A stretch of DNA of 64,000 nt from Moraxellaceae bacterium AER2_44_116. GTDB taxonomy: Bacteria > Pseudomonadota > Gammaproteobacteria > Pseudomonadales > Moraxellaceae. The notes under the pieces are model-generated. The model made no database searches, was not told the DNA's origin, and worked only from the letters and a program-made list of their open reading frames with translations. Shown here in pieces: positions 41,878 through 50,513 of this stretch; within the stretch, counting starts at the first letter, position 1; the number at the start of each line of letters is the position of its first letter. Where the stretch lies: NCBI GenBank assembly GCA_006546595.1, contig VIAD01000005.1, positions 190,646 through 254,645 of the forward strand, read 5' to 3'. A program made the position numbers and the translations under genes.

Positions 41878-42705
41878 CTACTGAGGGACGTAGCTTAAAC
41901 GGTATTGATGGCCAATGTCACCCCCATGTTGTAACAACCACATTTCTTGAAAGGTACGTCGTGCGGCCCAACCGACATCTTTAATGAAACTCGCGTTGAC
42001 TGCCGCCCCTACTGCCGCCCCCACAAGCGGCACAATATTCAGTGCTTTTCGCTTGGTGAGATTAATTCCCAACTGCCCCGCGAGGTCTTTTAACGCCACC
42101 ATCAGGGCTTCTTTACCCATCGTCGCAAATGCAGCCTGTTGAATTTGCGCCCATGTTTGTTGTTGAAGCATTTGTTTGATTGCTACCAAACTAACCAAAG
42201 CGGCTTCTTTTTCTTTCAGTGAGTTGGCACTCGCAACACTAAACACCCGTAACACTACATGGCGACCTTCTTCACCCTTCAACTCAAAGCCATAACACAG
42301 AGCCGTTTGATAGATCGTCCGTAAGGCCAAGGTCATTAACGTTGGCACATCCACAGCAATACCAATCAAACCAGTTGCTCCTGTTACCCCTCCTTCCGCC
42401 GCTGCCATCGCAATAGCACGATCGTGAGCGGTATCCGCCAAGCTGTCACACAGTTTCATATCCGCGTAAAATAGTTCACCAATATGGCTAATGCCTGCTT
42501 GTTTTAACACCGCGTCAGGATTTGCTAATTTTTCACCCACTTTACACGACGCTTCCAACGCCGCATGTAACGCCGCTTCAGGAACCACCAAATCGACTAA
42601 TTTAGCGGCGGGGGTTAATGCCAACCCCATCAGCATGGAGGAAAGTTTGGGTGATTGCCCTTGCCACGATTGAATTGCTTTAATTTGCTGCTGTTCGTAG
42701 GACAT
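41878..42705 (-). CDS. EcsC family protein
   Basis: A 275-residue protein of the EcsC family, named after a Bacillus gene next to an ABC exporter, with no settled activity. The middle is glycine/alanine-rich with hydrophobic stretches (A-M-A-A-A-E-G-G-V-T-G-A-T-G-L-I near 93-108, I-V-P-L-V-G-A-A-V-G-A-A-V-N-A near 222-236). These are typical of the family and may be membrane-associating amphipathic helices. The ATG follows GAGG. It lies between rplM and zapE in the same direction but is separated from zapE by an inverted repeat and from rplM by that operon's promoter, so it may be its own unit. Confidence 0.85.
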   Translation of the reverse strand: MSYEQQQIKAIQSWQGQSPKLSSMLMGLALTPAAKLVDLVVPEAALHAALEASCKVGEKLANPDAVLKQAGISHIGELFYADMKLCDSLADTAHDRAIAMAAAEGGVTGATGLIGIAVDVPTLMTLALRTIYQTALCYGFELKGEEGRHVVLRVFSVASANSLKEKEAALVSLVAIKQMLQQQTWAQIQQAAFATMGKEALMVALKDLAGQLGINLTKRKALNIVPLVGAAVGAAVNASFIKDVGWAARRTFQEMWLLQHGGDIGHQYRLSYVPQ

Positions 42706-42723
42706 GACTAATACCTCGATAGG

Positions 42724-42773
42724 CTTCGACTCCGCTCAGCAAACGCTAATACGCTCCCTGAGCAGAGTCGAAG
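42724..42773. repeat. Dispersed inverted repeat E, copy E1
   Basis: CTTCGACTCCGCTCAG (42724-42739) and CTGAGCAGAGTCGAAG (42758-42773), complementary at 15 of 16 positions around an 18-base loop. The same arms occur perfectly paired at 53382-53431. It sits between ecsC and zapE (both minus strand), so it may act as a processing or stabilising hairpin for zapE mRNA. Confidence 0.85.
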
Positions 42774-42790
42774 AGACAATAAATCAAACG

Positions 42791-43912
42791 CTAAGGTAAA
42801 TGCGGCAATTCCAAATACTCTCGGGATTGCATTTCTTGTAAACGGCTACGGGTACGCTGAATTTCAAAGTTTAAACGGCCACCACTGTACATGCCTTCGA
42901 TGGGTGCGGCGGCGGTGACAATTAATTTCACTTGTCGATCGTAAAACTCGTCAATTAAGTTAATAAAACGGCGCGTCGAGTCATCATTTTTTTCACCCAT
43001 AATCGGGACGTTACTGAGTAATACCGTGTGATATTCTCGAGCAATCTCAATATAATCGGAGGCACTACGCGGCTTTTCACATAGTTCGTGATAATCACAC
43101 CATAAAACATCTTCTGTTCGCGCCCGTACGGCCACCACACGCTCATTGACGATGATTTCATCATAGTGAATGACTGCACCCTGTGCCAACTCATTAAAGC
43201 TGCTCTGTAGGTTACTTTCCGCCTCAGCATCTAACGGGGAATGATAGAGTTCAACATGGGTTAACACGCGCAAACGATAATCAATGCCTGAATCTACATT
43301 CAACACCTGACAAAACTCTTTCACTAAGGCAATGGCAGGTAAAAAACGTTCACGTTGCAAACCATTTTCATACAAGCGATCAGGGATGATATTACTGGTG
43401 GCGACTAACGTGACACCACGCAAAAATAGTTCTTCAAATAAGACTTTCAACAACATGGCATCGGTAATATCTGTGACAAAGAACTCATCAAAGCAGATGA
43501 CAACGGCATCAGCATGAATGCGATCAGCGACTTTTTTTAAGGGGTCTTTCTCACCTTTTAAATCATTTAACTCTTTGTGTACCCGCTGCATAAAGCGGTG
43601 AAAATGAATACGAATTTTTCGTCTAAAGGGCAAAGACTCACAGAATAAATCCATTAAATAGGTTTTGCCTCGACCAACTCCTCCCCATAAATACAAGCCA
43701 TGAACTGGCGTTCGCATTTCTTTAGCGAGCTTAATTCGACTCAACGGATTACGGCTTTGGGTACTTTGGTAACGCTCGTTTAAGGCCTCATAAATGCGCT
43801 GTAGTGCTTCAACGGCGGCTTGTTGTGCCGCATCGTGTTGAAATATTCCACTGGCGATATCCTGCTGATAACGCGCCAATGGACTTAAAATAAGGGCTGA
43901 CTCAGAACTCAT
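42791..43912 (-). CDS. zapE: Cell division protein ZapE (AFG1-like ATPase)
   Basis: ZapE is an ATPase that contacts the Z-ring at the inner face of the membrane and aids constriction under stress. The 373 residues carry the AFG1 features: Walker A G-G-V-G-R-G-K-T at 77-84, the F-H-R-F-M segment just after 100, Walker B V-I-C-F-D-E-F at 138-144, the sensor-1 stretch L-V-A-T-S-N-I-I-P-D near 187-196, and I-N-L-I-D-E-F-Y-D near 320. Its start overlaps the stop of the upstream alpha/beta hydrolase by four bases. The zapE-rplM neighbourhood with divergent zapG is the conserved gammaproteobacterial arrangement. Confidence 0.96.
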   Translation of the reverse strand: MSSESALILSPLARYQQDIASGIFQHDAAQQAAVEALQRIYEALNERYQSTQSRNPLSRIKLAKEMRTPVHGLYLWGGVGRGKTYLMDLFCESLPFRRKIRIHFHRFMQRVHKELNDLKGEKDPLKKVADRIHADAVVICFDEFFVTDITDAMLLKVLFEELFLRGVTLVATSNIIPDRLYENGLQRERFLPAIALVKEFCQVLNVDSGIDYRLRVLTHVELYHSPLDAEAESNLQSSFNELAQGAVIHYDEIIVNERVVAVRARTEDVLWCDYHELCEKPRSASDYIEIAREYHTVLLSNVPIMGEKNDDSTRRFINLIDEFYDRQVKLIVTAAAPIEGMYSGGRLNFEIQRTRSRLQEMQSREYLELPHLP

Positions 43913-44529
43913 ACTAAATTTTCCAAAATACGCTGCCGTAATTCCGTTAAACGACCATGAAAAAAATGACTACAACTATCCAAGCGAATCACGTTAAGCG
44001 ATTGCTGTGCTGCCCAAGCAAAAACCTCATCAGCGGGTACAACTTCATCTGCATCCCCTTGAATAACCATCGCACTCGTTGGCAACTGTAAATGAGCCAT
44101 CGGGTAATGATGAACAGGCGGCGCGACTAACCATAACTGTTTCAAGTGTACAAGCACAGAGGACAAACGACTCACAGTAGCGGCTGCGATATACGCGCCA
44201 AACGAAAAGCCCGCTAAGTATAATTCAGTGGCTTGTGTTTGTGCTAAAGCCCATGTAATCACCGCCACCGCGTCATCAACTTCACCGTTGCCGTTATCGT
44301 GCACGCCTTCGCTATGACCGACACCGCGAAAGTTAAAGATCACGACGGGGATTCCTGCCTCTTTAAACGCACGAACAACCGTCGTCACCACTTTATTGTC
44401 CATCGTGCCACCAAATAGTGGATGAGGATGACAAACGACTGCTACTTGCCCGACTTTAGGCGTTGGTGGTACTGTGAGGCGTGTTTCTAGGCGACCCGTT
44501 TGGCCTTGCACATAGCTTGTTGCAGTCAT
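43909..44529 (-). CDS. Alpha/beta hydrolase (dienelactone-hydrolase-like)
   Basis: A 206-residue cytoplasmic alpha/beta hydrolase of a widespread family often annotated only as hydrolase. The V-C-H-P-H-P-L-F-G-G-T-M-D-N segment near 33-46 is diagnostic. The nucleophile elbow is G-F-S-F-G (Ser near 107), the acid is in Q-G-D-A-D-E-V-V-P near 165-173, and the histidine is in S-C-S-H-F-F-H-G near 191-198. I chose the ATG at 44529, preceded by GAG, over a TTG five codons upstream. It overlaps zapE by four bases, so it is co-translated with it. The substrate is unknown; homologues have been tied to short acyl esters. Confidence 0.9.
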   Translation of the reverse strand: MTATSYVQGQTGRLETRLTVPPTPKVGQVAVVCHPHPLFGGTMDNKVVTTVVRAFKEAGIPVVIFNFRGVGHSEGVHDNGNGEVDDAVAVITWALAQTQATELYLAGFSFGAYIAAATVSRLSSVLVHLKQLWLVAPPVHHYPMAHLQLPTSAMVIQGDADEVVPADEVFAWAAQQSLNVIRLDSCSHFFHGRLTELRQRILENLV

Positions 44530-44615
44530 GTTGATACTCGACAATCAATTTATCTGGGAATGTTATAGACTAGCGACGCAAACGCCAATATTAAATACTG
44601 TACTTGGGGGATTCT

Positions 44616-45062
44616 ATGGAGTGGCTGCTGTATGTGTTAGTTTTTGCGATCGGTGTCGCAGCAGGTTACTTTTTACAATTTTATCGCAACAGTGATAACC
44701 GTGTGCGTGAATTAGAAGACCATTTGAAGTCACTTCAGGGCAAATATGAGAGCTATCAAGAAACAGTGACGTCGCATTTTTCTCAGTCGGCGCAATTGGT
44801 GAACAATTTAACTAACGCTTACCGAGAAGTGCATGAGCATTTGCAAACAGGTGCTAACGAGTTGTGTGCCGATAATAAACGTCACACCAGTAGTAATCCT
44901 GCCAATGCCTTTTTAGGGTTGGCAACACCTAAAGATGCTTATCCACAACCTGCGTTACTGAATGACGATAAGTTTTTATCCGCTATTGAGCCCCCGCGTG
45001 ATTACGCGCCTAAAAGTCCACATGATAAAGGGATGCTGGATGAAGAATATGGGTTGCGGTAG
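44616..45062 (+). CDS. zapG: Z-ring-associated protein ZapG (YhcB, DUF1043)
   Basis: A 148-residue bitopic inner-membrane protein: one N-terminal membrane helix (about 4-21, including A-A-G-Y-F-L-Q-F) followed by a coiled-coil cytoplasmic region (about 25-90) with V-R-E-L-E-D-H-L-K-S-L-Q and H-F-S-Q-S-A-Q-L-V-N-N-L, the family signature. YhcB/ZapG has been tied to cell division, elongation and envelope synthesis in E. coli. The start is the ATG at 44616 behind GGGGG; an in-frame TTG at 44604 is less likely. It is divergent from the zapE transcription unit, as in E. coli. Confidence 0.92.
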   Translation: MEWLLYVLVFAIGVAAGYFLQFYRNSDNRVRELEDHLKSLQGKYESYQETVTSHFSQSAQLVNNLTNAYREVHEHLQTGANELCADNKRHTSSNPANAFLGLATPKDAYPQPALLNDDKFLSAIEPPRDYAPKSPHDKGMLDEEYGLR

Positions 45063-45169
45063 TCAACTAAACGCAAAATATCACCTTATATTTCATTCAT
45101 TGAAACTCAAACGTCAGGTTATGTCTTGTGAAAATGTGACTACCATTAACAAATAACAAAGGATTGACT

Positions 45170-45964
45170 ATGATGGATAGAGCCAACCAAGAATATCCAT
45201 TAACAACAGTAGCAAGAGTGATCGACTATCAATCCTCTCTTTTACCTGTACCCATACTAGAGACAACAACTCATCATTCCACCAAGCATCTAAAAATTAT
45301 TGGCACGGGTATTGACGGAAAGAAATATGCCGTCAAAAGAGTCTGTGAGCAAGATAACAACGGCTTAATTCCAGCCTCTGAGTTGTTTTGTTATGAGTTA
45401 GCCAGAGCAATTTTTTTACCTGTGCCGTATTATGAAATAGTAAAACTCAAGGATGATGAACTAGCTTTCGGCTCTGTATGGGAAGGTGGTGTCGATATTA
45501 ATGATGCGCTGACTCGTGTGTTGATGGGCGAAATCGAAACTAACAATCCAAAATTAATTTTAAGTAAAATTTACGCGTTTGATTTGTTTGTTAATAATAC
45601 GGATAGACATTTTAATAATTATTTAGTTTGCTCAAGACATGAAAAACACTCAATTATTGCGTTTGATTTTAGTATGGCGTGGTATGCAGGCGTTGATCCA
45701 TTTGGCTATCAGGCTCTAAATCCTGAATATGATACTTACCAACATCATAAACTCATTAAAGCCTCCAAGTATTATTTTGATGCTGAGTTAGCAAGAAACA
45801 CCTTAACCGAGATTGATAAAATCTCAATAGACAAAATAGAACAGATACTAAGGCTTATGCCTGATTCATGGTTTTCTATGCAACAAAGACAAGAAGTCGT
45901 TGCATGGTGGGATTCATCGGCGAAAACCGAGCGAATCACTAGACTAAAGACGGAGATACGATAA
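45170..45964 (+). CDS. HipA-like kinase (HipA_2 family), short form
   Basis: A 264-residue protein related to the C-terminal kinase domain of HipA-type Ser/Thr kinases, but lacking the N-terminal HipA subdomain and with no HipB-like antitoxin gene. Visible are a lysine in Y-A-V-K-R-V (Lys56, nucleotide-binding type), the catalytic-loop-like D-L-F-V-N-N-T-D-R-H-F-N-N with Asp146, and a metal-binding-like A-F-D-F-S with Asp166. The ATG at 45170 is six bases from AAAGGA. The stop overlaps the start of the next gene (TAATG), so the two are translated together. This kinase plus DUF3037 pair is known from many bacteria but has no established role; toxin, defence or housekeeping functions are all possible. 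Confidence 0.85.
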   Translation: MMDRANQEYPLTTVARVIDYQSSLLPVPILETTTHHSTKHLKIIGTGIDGKKYAVKRVCEQDNNGLIPASELFCYELARAIFLPVPYYEIVKLKDDELAFGSVWEGGVDINDALTRVLMGEIETNNPKLILSKIYAFDLFVNNTDRHFNNYLVCSRHEKHSIIAFDFSMAWYAGVDPFGYQALNPEYDTYQHHKLIKASKYYFDAELARNTLTEIDKISIDKIEQILRLMPDSWFSMQQRQEVVAWWDSSAKTERITRLKTEIR

Positions 45965-46803
45965 TGCACTTTTTTGATTACGCACTGATTAGGTATATGC
46001 CTGACCCAAAAAGAGGCGAAATCTTCAATATCGGCCTAATTGTATTCAAGTCATCTGCTATTGATATTCGTGTGTTACCTCATGCTCATAAAGTTATCAA
46101 CAACTTAAATGACAATAAACTTTTATCTTTTCAAAAGTCATGGGAGTTTTTGTCTGCTATGGTCGATGAGCCGAGTGAACGCTACAACATACTTACATCG
46201 GCTACACATGGCGTGTTTTTGTCTGAAAAAGCGTATTTTTCTATTATGGCAATCCATGAGTACGAACCAAAAATACAAGAACTTTTTAATCTGCTTGTTA
46301 AACCAACTGTAGCAAAAAGAGACGTACAGCATCAAAATTCTCGTTTTTACACTAACATCAAAAACCAGTTTAAAGACCTTCGTATATTGGCGAGTACGCC
46401 TCATGAAATTGAATATCATAAGGTTGTGCCACACTATTTGCTTAATGAGGAAATGGGATTATCTGCCGACTTTGCTTTAAAAAATGGTCATCTACGTGTA
46501 ACTCAAACAGTTGATTACAACGTACACAACCCAAAAGAAAAGCAAAAAGAAACAGGTCTGAAAATCATGAGCTTTCTTGAAGGAAAGAAGGTTAGAGATG
46601 ACGCTATGTTCTATTTTGTTTATTCTGCCAATACACAAAAAGAACAAGAAATTCGCAATCAACTCAATATGGTTAGCGAATACACAGATCAGTTGTTTAA
46701 CTTTGAATCTCATGAAGAAAAAGGTCGTTATTTTCGCATGATGGCCAACTTTGCAAGCGAAAAAACCGATACTTCACCCCAAATGTCTGTTATTCATCAC
46801 TAG
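45964..46803 (+). CDS. DUF3037 family protein, partner of the HipA-like kinase
   Basis: A 279-residue soluble protein whose N-terminal third matches DUF3037: F-D-Y-A-L-I-R-Y-M-P-D near 4-14 and R-G-E-I-F-N-I-G-L-I-V-F near 17-28. The remaining part is less conserved, with a mixed alpha/beta pattern and a charged helical end. No catalytic motif is evident. It begins one base inside the stop codon of the kinase-like gene, so its expression is likely tied to the kinase by translational coupling. It could be a substrate, regulator or neutraliser of that kinase; nothing in the sequence decides this. It ends before a hairpin shared with the convergent sat gene. Confidence 0.82.
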   Translation: MHFFDYALIRYMPDPKRGEIFNIGLIVFKSSAIDIRVLPHAHKVINNLNDNKLLSFQKSWEFLSAMVDEPSERYNILTSATHGVFLSEKAYFSIMAIHEYEPKIQELFNLLVKPTVAKRDVQHQNSRFYTNIKNQFKDLRILASTPHEIEYHKVVPHYLLNEEMGLSADFALKNGHLRVTQTVDYNVHNPKEKQKETGLKIMSFLEGKKVRDDAMFYFVYSANTQKEQEIRNQLNMVSEYTDQLFNFESHEEKGRYFRMMANFASEKTDTSPQMSVIHH

Positions 46804-46835
46804 CAAGAAGGCTATCCTTTAGGCCTTTCTCCAAC

Positions 46836-46859
46836 AAAAAGCCCGCCAAAAAAGCGGGC
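46836..46859 (-). terminator. Intrinsic terminator of sat
   Basis: On the minus strand GCCCGC (complement of 46854-46859), loop, GCGGGC (complement of 46841-46846), then TTTTTG. The stem is 6 bp of pure GC and the T-run is on the sat side. It may also slow transcripts coming from the DUF3037 gene on the other strand. Confidence 0.85.
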
Positions 46860-46880
46860 TTCTCACACCAAACTATCCGC

Positions 46881-48095
46881 TTACTTAGCCGAATGCCCAG
46901 TCAATTCCACTTTCACTTTTTCATGCTCTTCTAAAGACGCATAATATTTACGCAACACTTCTAATACTTCAGGGCGCGAGAAGTTATCGGCAACAGCTTC
47001 ACCTTCAGACAAGGCTTTACGCAACTTCGTACCTGAAACCAAAACACGATCAGCCGGAGTATGTGGACAGGTTTTAGTCGAAGCCATACCACCACACGCA
47101 TTACACCAGAACGTCCAGTCAATTTTCAACGGCTGAGTTTGCAACGCGCCTGCGGGGATTTGTTCAAAAATCGTTTGCGCATCGAATGGGCCGTAGTACT
47201 CGCCTACGCCTGCATGGTCACGACCGACGATTAAATGTGAGCAACCATAGTTTTGACGGAACAAGGCGTGTAACAAGGCTTCACGAGGGCCTGCATAACG
47301 CATATCCAAGGGATAACCTGATTGCACAACCGTGTTTTTGACAAAATACTTGTCAATCAACACGCTAATCGCTTCTTGACGCACTTCGGCAGGAATATCA
47401 CCCGGTTTTAACGCACCTAACAAGGAATGAACCATCACACCATCACAAATCTCAATCGCGATTTTGGCGAGGTATTCGTGCGAACGGTGCATTGGGTTAC
47501 GGGTTTGGAAAGCGGCAATAGTTTTCCAACCTTTGGCTTCAAACAACTCACGCGTTTGCGCTGGAGTCATATAAGTATCAGCATACTTTGTTGGGAACTC
47601 ACCTTGCGACAAGACTTTGACAGAGCCTGCAAGGTTAACGTCGCCCTGCTCCATCACCATTTTGACACCGGGGTGAGCGATGTCATTGGTGCGGAAAATT
47701 TCACGGCATTCTAAATCTTTGTCGATGCTGTACTTTTCAGTCACCGTCATCGTGCCCATGATTTCGCCACTTTCACTATCCACTAACGCAACATCTTCAC
47801 CAATCGTAATAGTGTCTGCTGTTGTGGGTGTCGTCGATAAAGTAATCGGGATTGGCCAAAACAAGCCGTTAGTCATTTGCATGGTGGTGCAAACACTTAA
47901 CCAATCCGCATGTCCCATAAAACCCGTTAACGGAGTGAAGCCGCCAATACCCAACATAATCAAGTCGCCACTTTCACGCGAACTAATGACCACCTTTTTT
48001 AAGGACTGAGCGCGCGCTAATTCGGCAACTAAAGCTTCGCCTTCTAATAACAATGGCAGTAGAACATCACTACCATGCGGTTTTACTAATGACAT
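46881..48095 (-). CDS. sat: Sulfate adenylyltransferase (ATP sulfurylase), homo-oligomeric type
   Basis: Sat interconverts ATP plus sulfate and APS plus pyrophosphate. The 404-residue single-polypeptide form, not the CysD/CysN GTP-linked form, is the type used in dissimilatory sulfur metabolism, where it runs toward ATP formation, and in some assimilatory pathways. The catalytic blocks Q-T-R-N-P-M-H-R-S-H-E near 200 and G-R-D-H-A-G-V-G near 291 (an H-x-x-H-like site in the first) are intact. A late cysteine-rich piece, W-C-N-A-C-G-G-M-A near 335 with C-P-H following, resembles the metal-binding site known in some sulfurylases. No apr, dsr or cys genes adjoin, so direction and role cannot be read from context. 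Confidence 0.96.
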   Translation of the reverse strand: MSLVKPHGSDVLLPLLLEGEALVAELARAQSLKKVVISSRESGDLIMLGIGGFTPLTGFMGHADWLSVCTTMQMTNGLFWPIPITLSTTPTTADTITIGEDVALVDSESGEIMGTMTVTEKYSIDKDLECREIFRTNDIAHPGVKMVMEQGDVNLAGSVKVLSQGEFPTKYADTYMTPAQTRELFEAKGWKTIAAFQTRNPMHRSHEYLAKIAIEICDGVMVHSLLGALKPGDIPAEVRQEAISVLIDKYFVKNTVVQSGYPLDMRYAGPREALLHALFRQNYGCSHLIVGRDHAGVGEYYGPFDAQTIFEQIPAGALQTQPLKIDWTFWCNACGGMASTKTCPHTPADRVLVSGTKLRKALSEGEAVADNFSRPEVLEVLRKYYASLEEHEKVKVELTGHSAK

Positions 48096-48171
48096 AAATA
48101 TTCCTCAACAACTTGCAGTGAGTAGAAAAGAGCGCAATTATACGCGCCTCTTTCACTTAGACTCTAGCCTT

Positions 48172-49221
48172 ATGGCCAATGCATACCTGATTTATTGTCG
48201 CGCAGGCTTCGAAAAAGAAGCAGCTCTCGAATTACAGCACTTTGCCGACCAGTATGGCTGGCAAGGTTATATCAAAGCGAAGGCCGATAGTGCCTATGTT
48301 TTATTCTGTGGTGAAGACTTGCCCGAGACAGGCGATAACGCCCCAAAATGGCGGGAATTGGTGTTTGCTCGGCAATTATTATTCATCCAAAACGCAGAAC
48401 CATTACGATTAGAAGCTAACGACCGTATTTCGCCCATTATTGCCGCCTTAGTTGGCCAAAGTTTTAAAGAGTTGGAGTTAGAAGGCGCAGACACCAATGA
48501 CGGCAAATCGTTAAGTAACTTTTTTAAGTCGATTACGCCTGCATTAACTTCTGTGTTGCAAAAACGCGCAATTTTACGGAAAAAATCGCCGAAAAATCTG
48601 CATTTATTCTTTTTAGACTCAACGGCTGTATATGTCGGTTATAGCTATGTTGACAATAGTTCAACGTGGTCGATGGGTATTCCGCGTTTGCGTTTTCCTA
48701 AAGATGCACCGAGTCGTTCAACCTTAAAACTGGAAGAAGCCTTTCATTATTATTTGGATGAAGAAACTCAACAAAATTGGCTACGCGAAGGTATGACAGG
48801 CGTGGATTTGGGCGCAGCCCCTGGTGGATGGACGTGGCAATTAGTGCATAAAGGTTTGCAAGTGATTGCTATCGATAATGGTGCGATGGATAAAGCGTTA
48901 ATGCAAACCGGACAAGTTGAGCATTTACGGGTTGATGGTTTTAAATTTCGCCCCGAACGTAAAGTCAATTGGTTGGTCTGTGACATGATTGAAAGTCCTG
49001 CCCGCGTTGCAACCACAATTGCCAGTTGGATTGCTGATGGTGATGCCGAGCGAGCAATTTTCAATCTCAAACTTCCCATGAAACGCCGTTTTGAAGAACT
49101 ACAACATTGCAAAGAATTGATGGAAGATATTTTGCAAGATAAGCGCGTGCATTATCAGTTGGCGTTTAAGCAGTTGTATCATGATAGAGAAGAAGTCACA
49201 GGTTATTTGTATCGACGTTGA
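48172..49221 (+). CDS. rlmM: 23S rRNA (cytidine-2498-2'-O)-methyltransferase
   Basis: RlmM methylates the 2'-OH of C2498 in the peptidyl-transferase region of 23S rRNA before subunit assembly. From the ATG at 48172 the protein is 349 residues, close to E. coli RlmM. A THUMP-like N-terminal region (L-I-Y-C-R-A-G-F-E-K-E-A-A near 5-17) is followed by a RRMJ-type methyltransferase domain with the SAM motif V-D-L-G-A-A-P-G-G-W near 211-220. The G-L-Q-V-I-A-I-D-N-G strand, V-C-D-M-I-E with a catalytic Asp, and N-L-K-L-P with a catalytic Lys complete the K-D-K-E set. An upstream open frame from 48118 is not needed. It is divergent from sat. Confidence 0.95.
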   Translation: MANAYLIYCRAGFEKEAALELQHFADQYGWQGYIKAKADSAYVLFCGEDLPETGDNAPKWRELVFARQLLFIQNAEPLRLEANDRISPIIAALVGQSFKELELEGADTNDGKSLSNFFKSITPALTSVLQKRAILRKKSPKNLHLFFLDSTAVYVGYSYVDNSSTWSMGIPRLRFPKDAPSRSTLKLEEAFHYYLDEETQQNWLREGMTGVDLGAAPGGWTWQLVHKGLQVIAIDNGAMDKALMQTGQVEHLRVDGFKFRPERKVNWLVCDMIESPARVATTIASWIADGDAERAIFNLKLPMKRRFEELQHCKELMEDILQDKRVHYQLAFKQLYHDREEVTGYLYRR

Positions 49222-49301
49222 CAGACTACTGACATAACGCTGTCAGTAGCCGAGTGTTTTAATGGATTTGTTCACTAAACACTCTCAATGGAGCAAATAA
49301 C

Positions 49302-49682
49302 ATGACTCAACAACATGCCATTAACTGGTTTGAAATTCCTACCGCTAATTTTGAACGTGCGGTGACTTTTTATGAAACACTGTTGGCAACCGCACTTCGA
49401 CGTGAAGACTGTAGCGGTATGACACTCGCTGTGTTTCCTTATCAGCCAGAACAAGGGATTGGTGGCGCATTAATTGCGATGCCTGAGTATACGCCCTCGT
49501 CTCAAGGTTCTATTTTGTATCTCAATGCGGGTGATAGTTTGTCCGCGACATTAGCACGTATTGAAGGTACGGAAGGTAAAGTGACCTTAGCCCCAGTGGC
49601 CTTACCCGAAGGTATGGGCTTTTTTGCTCATATCCTAGATAGTGAAGGCAATAAAATTGGCTTACATGCGTTACAAGCATAG
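49302..49682 (+). CDS. VOC superfamily (glyoxalase-like) protein
   Basis: A 126-residue single-domain vicinal-oxygen-chelate protein. The start N-W-F-E-I-P-T-A-N-F-E-R-A-V-T-F-Y-E near 8-25 is the usual opening of this group, and the end H-I-L-D-S-E-G-N-K-I-G-L near 111-122 matches the close of the second beta-alpha-beta-beta-beta unit. GGAG precedes the ATG. It is followed after eight bases by a YafY-type regulator, a pairing that occurs in other proteobacteria. The ligand or reaction is unknown; members of this subgroup often lack assigned activity. Confidence 0.88.
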   Translation: MTQQHAINWFEIPTANFERAVTFYETLLATALRREDCSGMTLAVFPYQPEQGIGGALIAMPEYTPSSQGSILYLNAGDSLSATLARIEGTEGKVTLAPVALPEGMGFFAHILDSEGNKIGLHALQA

Positions 49683-49690
49683 GAGTTAAG

Positions 49691-50419
49691 ATGCGCCGTG
49701 CCGACCGCTTGTTTAAAATCGTTCATTATTTACAAGGACGACGTTTAACGACGGCGGCACAACTCGCGTTATGGTTACAGGTCTCTGAGCGTACTATTTA
49801 TCGGGATATTCAGGTGTTATCAACATCGGGCGTGCCGATTGAAGGTGAAAGTGGTGTAGGTTATCGTTTGCGTAAAGAGTTTCATCTTCCACCCATTATG
49901 TTTACCGAAGATGAACTGCAAGCCCTGACCATTGGCGCGCGCATGGTAAGCGCATGGAGTGGCGACGACTTAGGTGATCATGCCCGTTCAGCATTGGCTA
50001 AAATCACTTCGGCCTTGCCTGTCAGCAAACAACACAGTATTGATAGCACGCATTTATATGCGCCGATACTGTGTCCGCAACAACGCCAAAACGGCATTAC
50101 CTTGTTTGATCAAATTCACCAAGCCATCCAATTACAATGGCGTTGTGATGTGTGTTATTCCGATGCTAAACATCAACCGAGCCAACGTCATATTTGGCCG
50201 CTCGCGCTGTATTTTTGGGGTTATACATGGACGCTCGGCGCTTGGTGTGAAGAACGGCAAGACTTTCGTAATTTTCGCCTAGATAGAATTCAACAGCTAA
50301 CCGTATTGTCTGAACATTATCCTGATGAGTCTGGCAAACGGCTGCCAGACTTTGTTCGACAAATGCAAGAAAACGAGTACAACGTGACTATACGTATTTC
50401 ACCACAATCGCTTGTCTAG
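49691..50419 (+). CDS. YafY/WYL-domain transcriptional regulator
   Basis: A 242-residue regulator with an N-terminal DeoR-type helix-turn-helix (residues about 1-57: R-R-A-D-R-L-F-K-I-V-H-Y-L, then A-Q-L-A-L-W-L-Q-V-S-E-R-T-I-Y-R-D-I). A middle helical region (F-T-E-D-E-L-Q-A-L-T-I-G-A near 75-87) and a WYL domain follow (I-W-P-L-A-L-Y-F-W-G-Y-T-W-T-L-G-A-W-C near 162-180, F-R-N-F-R-L-D-R-I near 188-196). WYL domains sense nucleic acids or other ligands and switch repressor activity. AGGAG sits close upstream. It probably regulates itself and the VOC gene before it. Confidence 0.9.
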   Translation: MRRADRLFKIVHYLQGRRLTTAAQLALWLQVSERTIYRDIQVLSTSGVPIEGESGVGYRLRKEFHLPPIMFTEDELQALTIGARMVSAWSGDDLGDHARSALAKITSALPVSKQHSIDSTHLYAPILCPQQRQNGITLFDQIHQAIQLQWRCDVCYSDAKHQPSQRHIWPLALYFWGYTWTLGAWCEERQDFRNFRLDRIQQLTVLSEHYPDESGKRLPDFVRQMQENEYNVTIRISPQSLV

Positions 50420-50454
50420 AAGTGCCGAATGATTTGTCTCGCCATTAATTACGG

Positions 50455-50480
50455 AGGGACATAACTCAGTCCCTTTTTTC
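50455..50480 (+). terminator. Intrinsic terminator after the YafY regulator
   Basis: AGGGAC (50455-50460), loop ATAACTCA, GTCCCT (50469-50474), then TTTTT. The stem is 6 bp and the T-run follows directly on the plus strand. It lies between convergent genes. Confidence 0.8.
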
Positions 50481-50513
50481 TCTATTCCTTTCACCAAGAA
50501 CCGCTGAGAAACC

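Noticed and set aside
45170..46803. A classical HipBA toxin-antitoxin module
   Set aside because: There is no HipB-like helix-turn-helix gene, and the kinase-like protein lacks the N-terminal HipA subdomain. The second gene is DUF3037.
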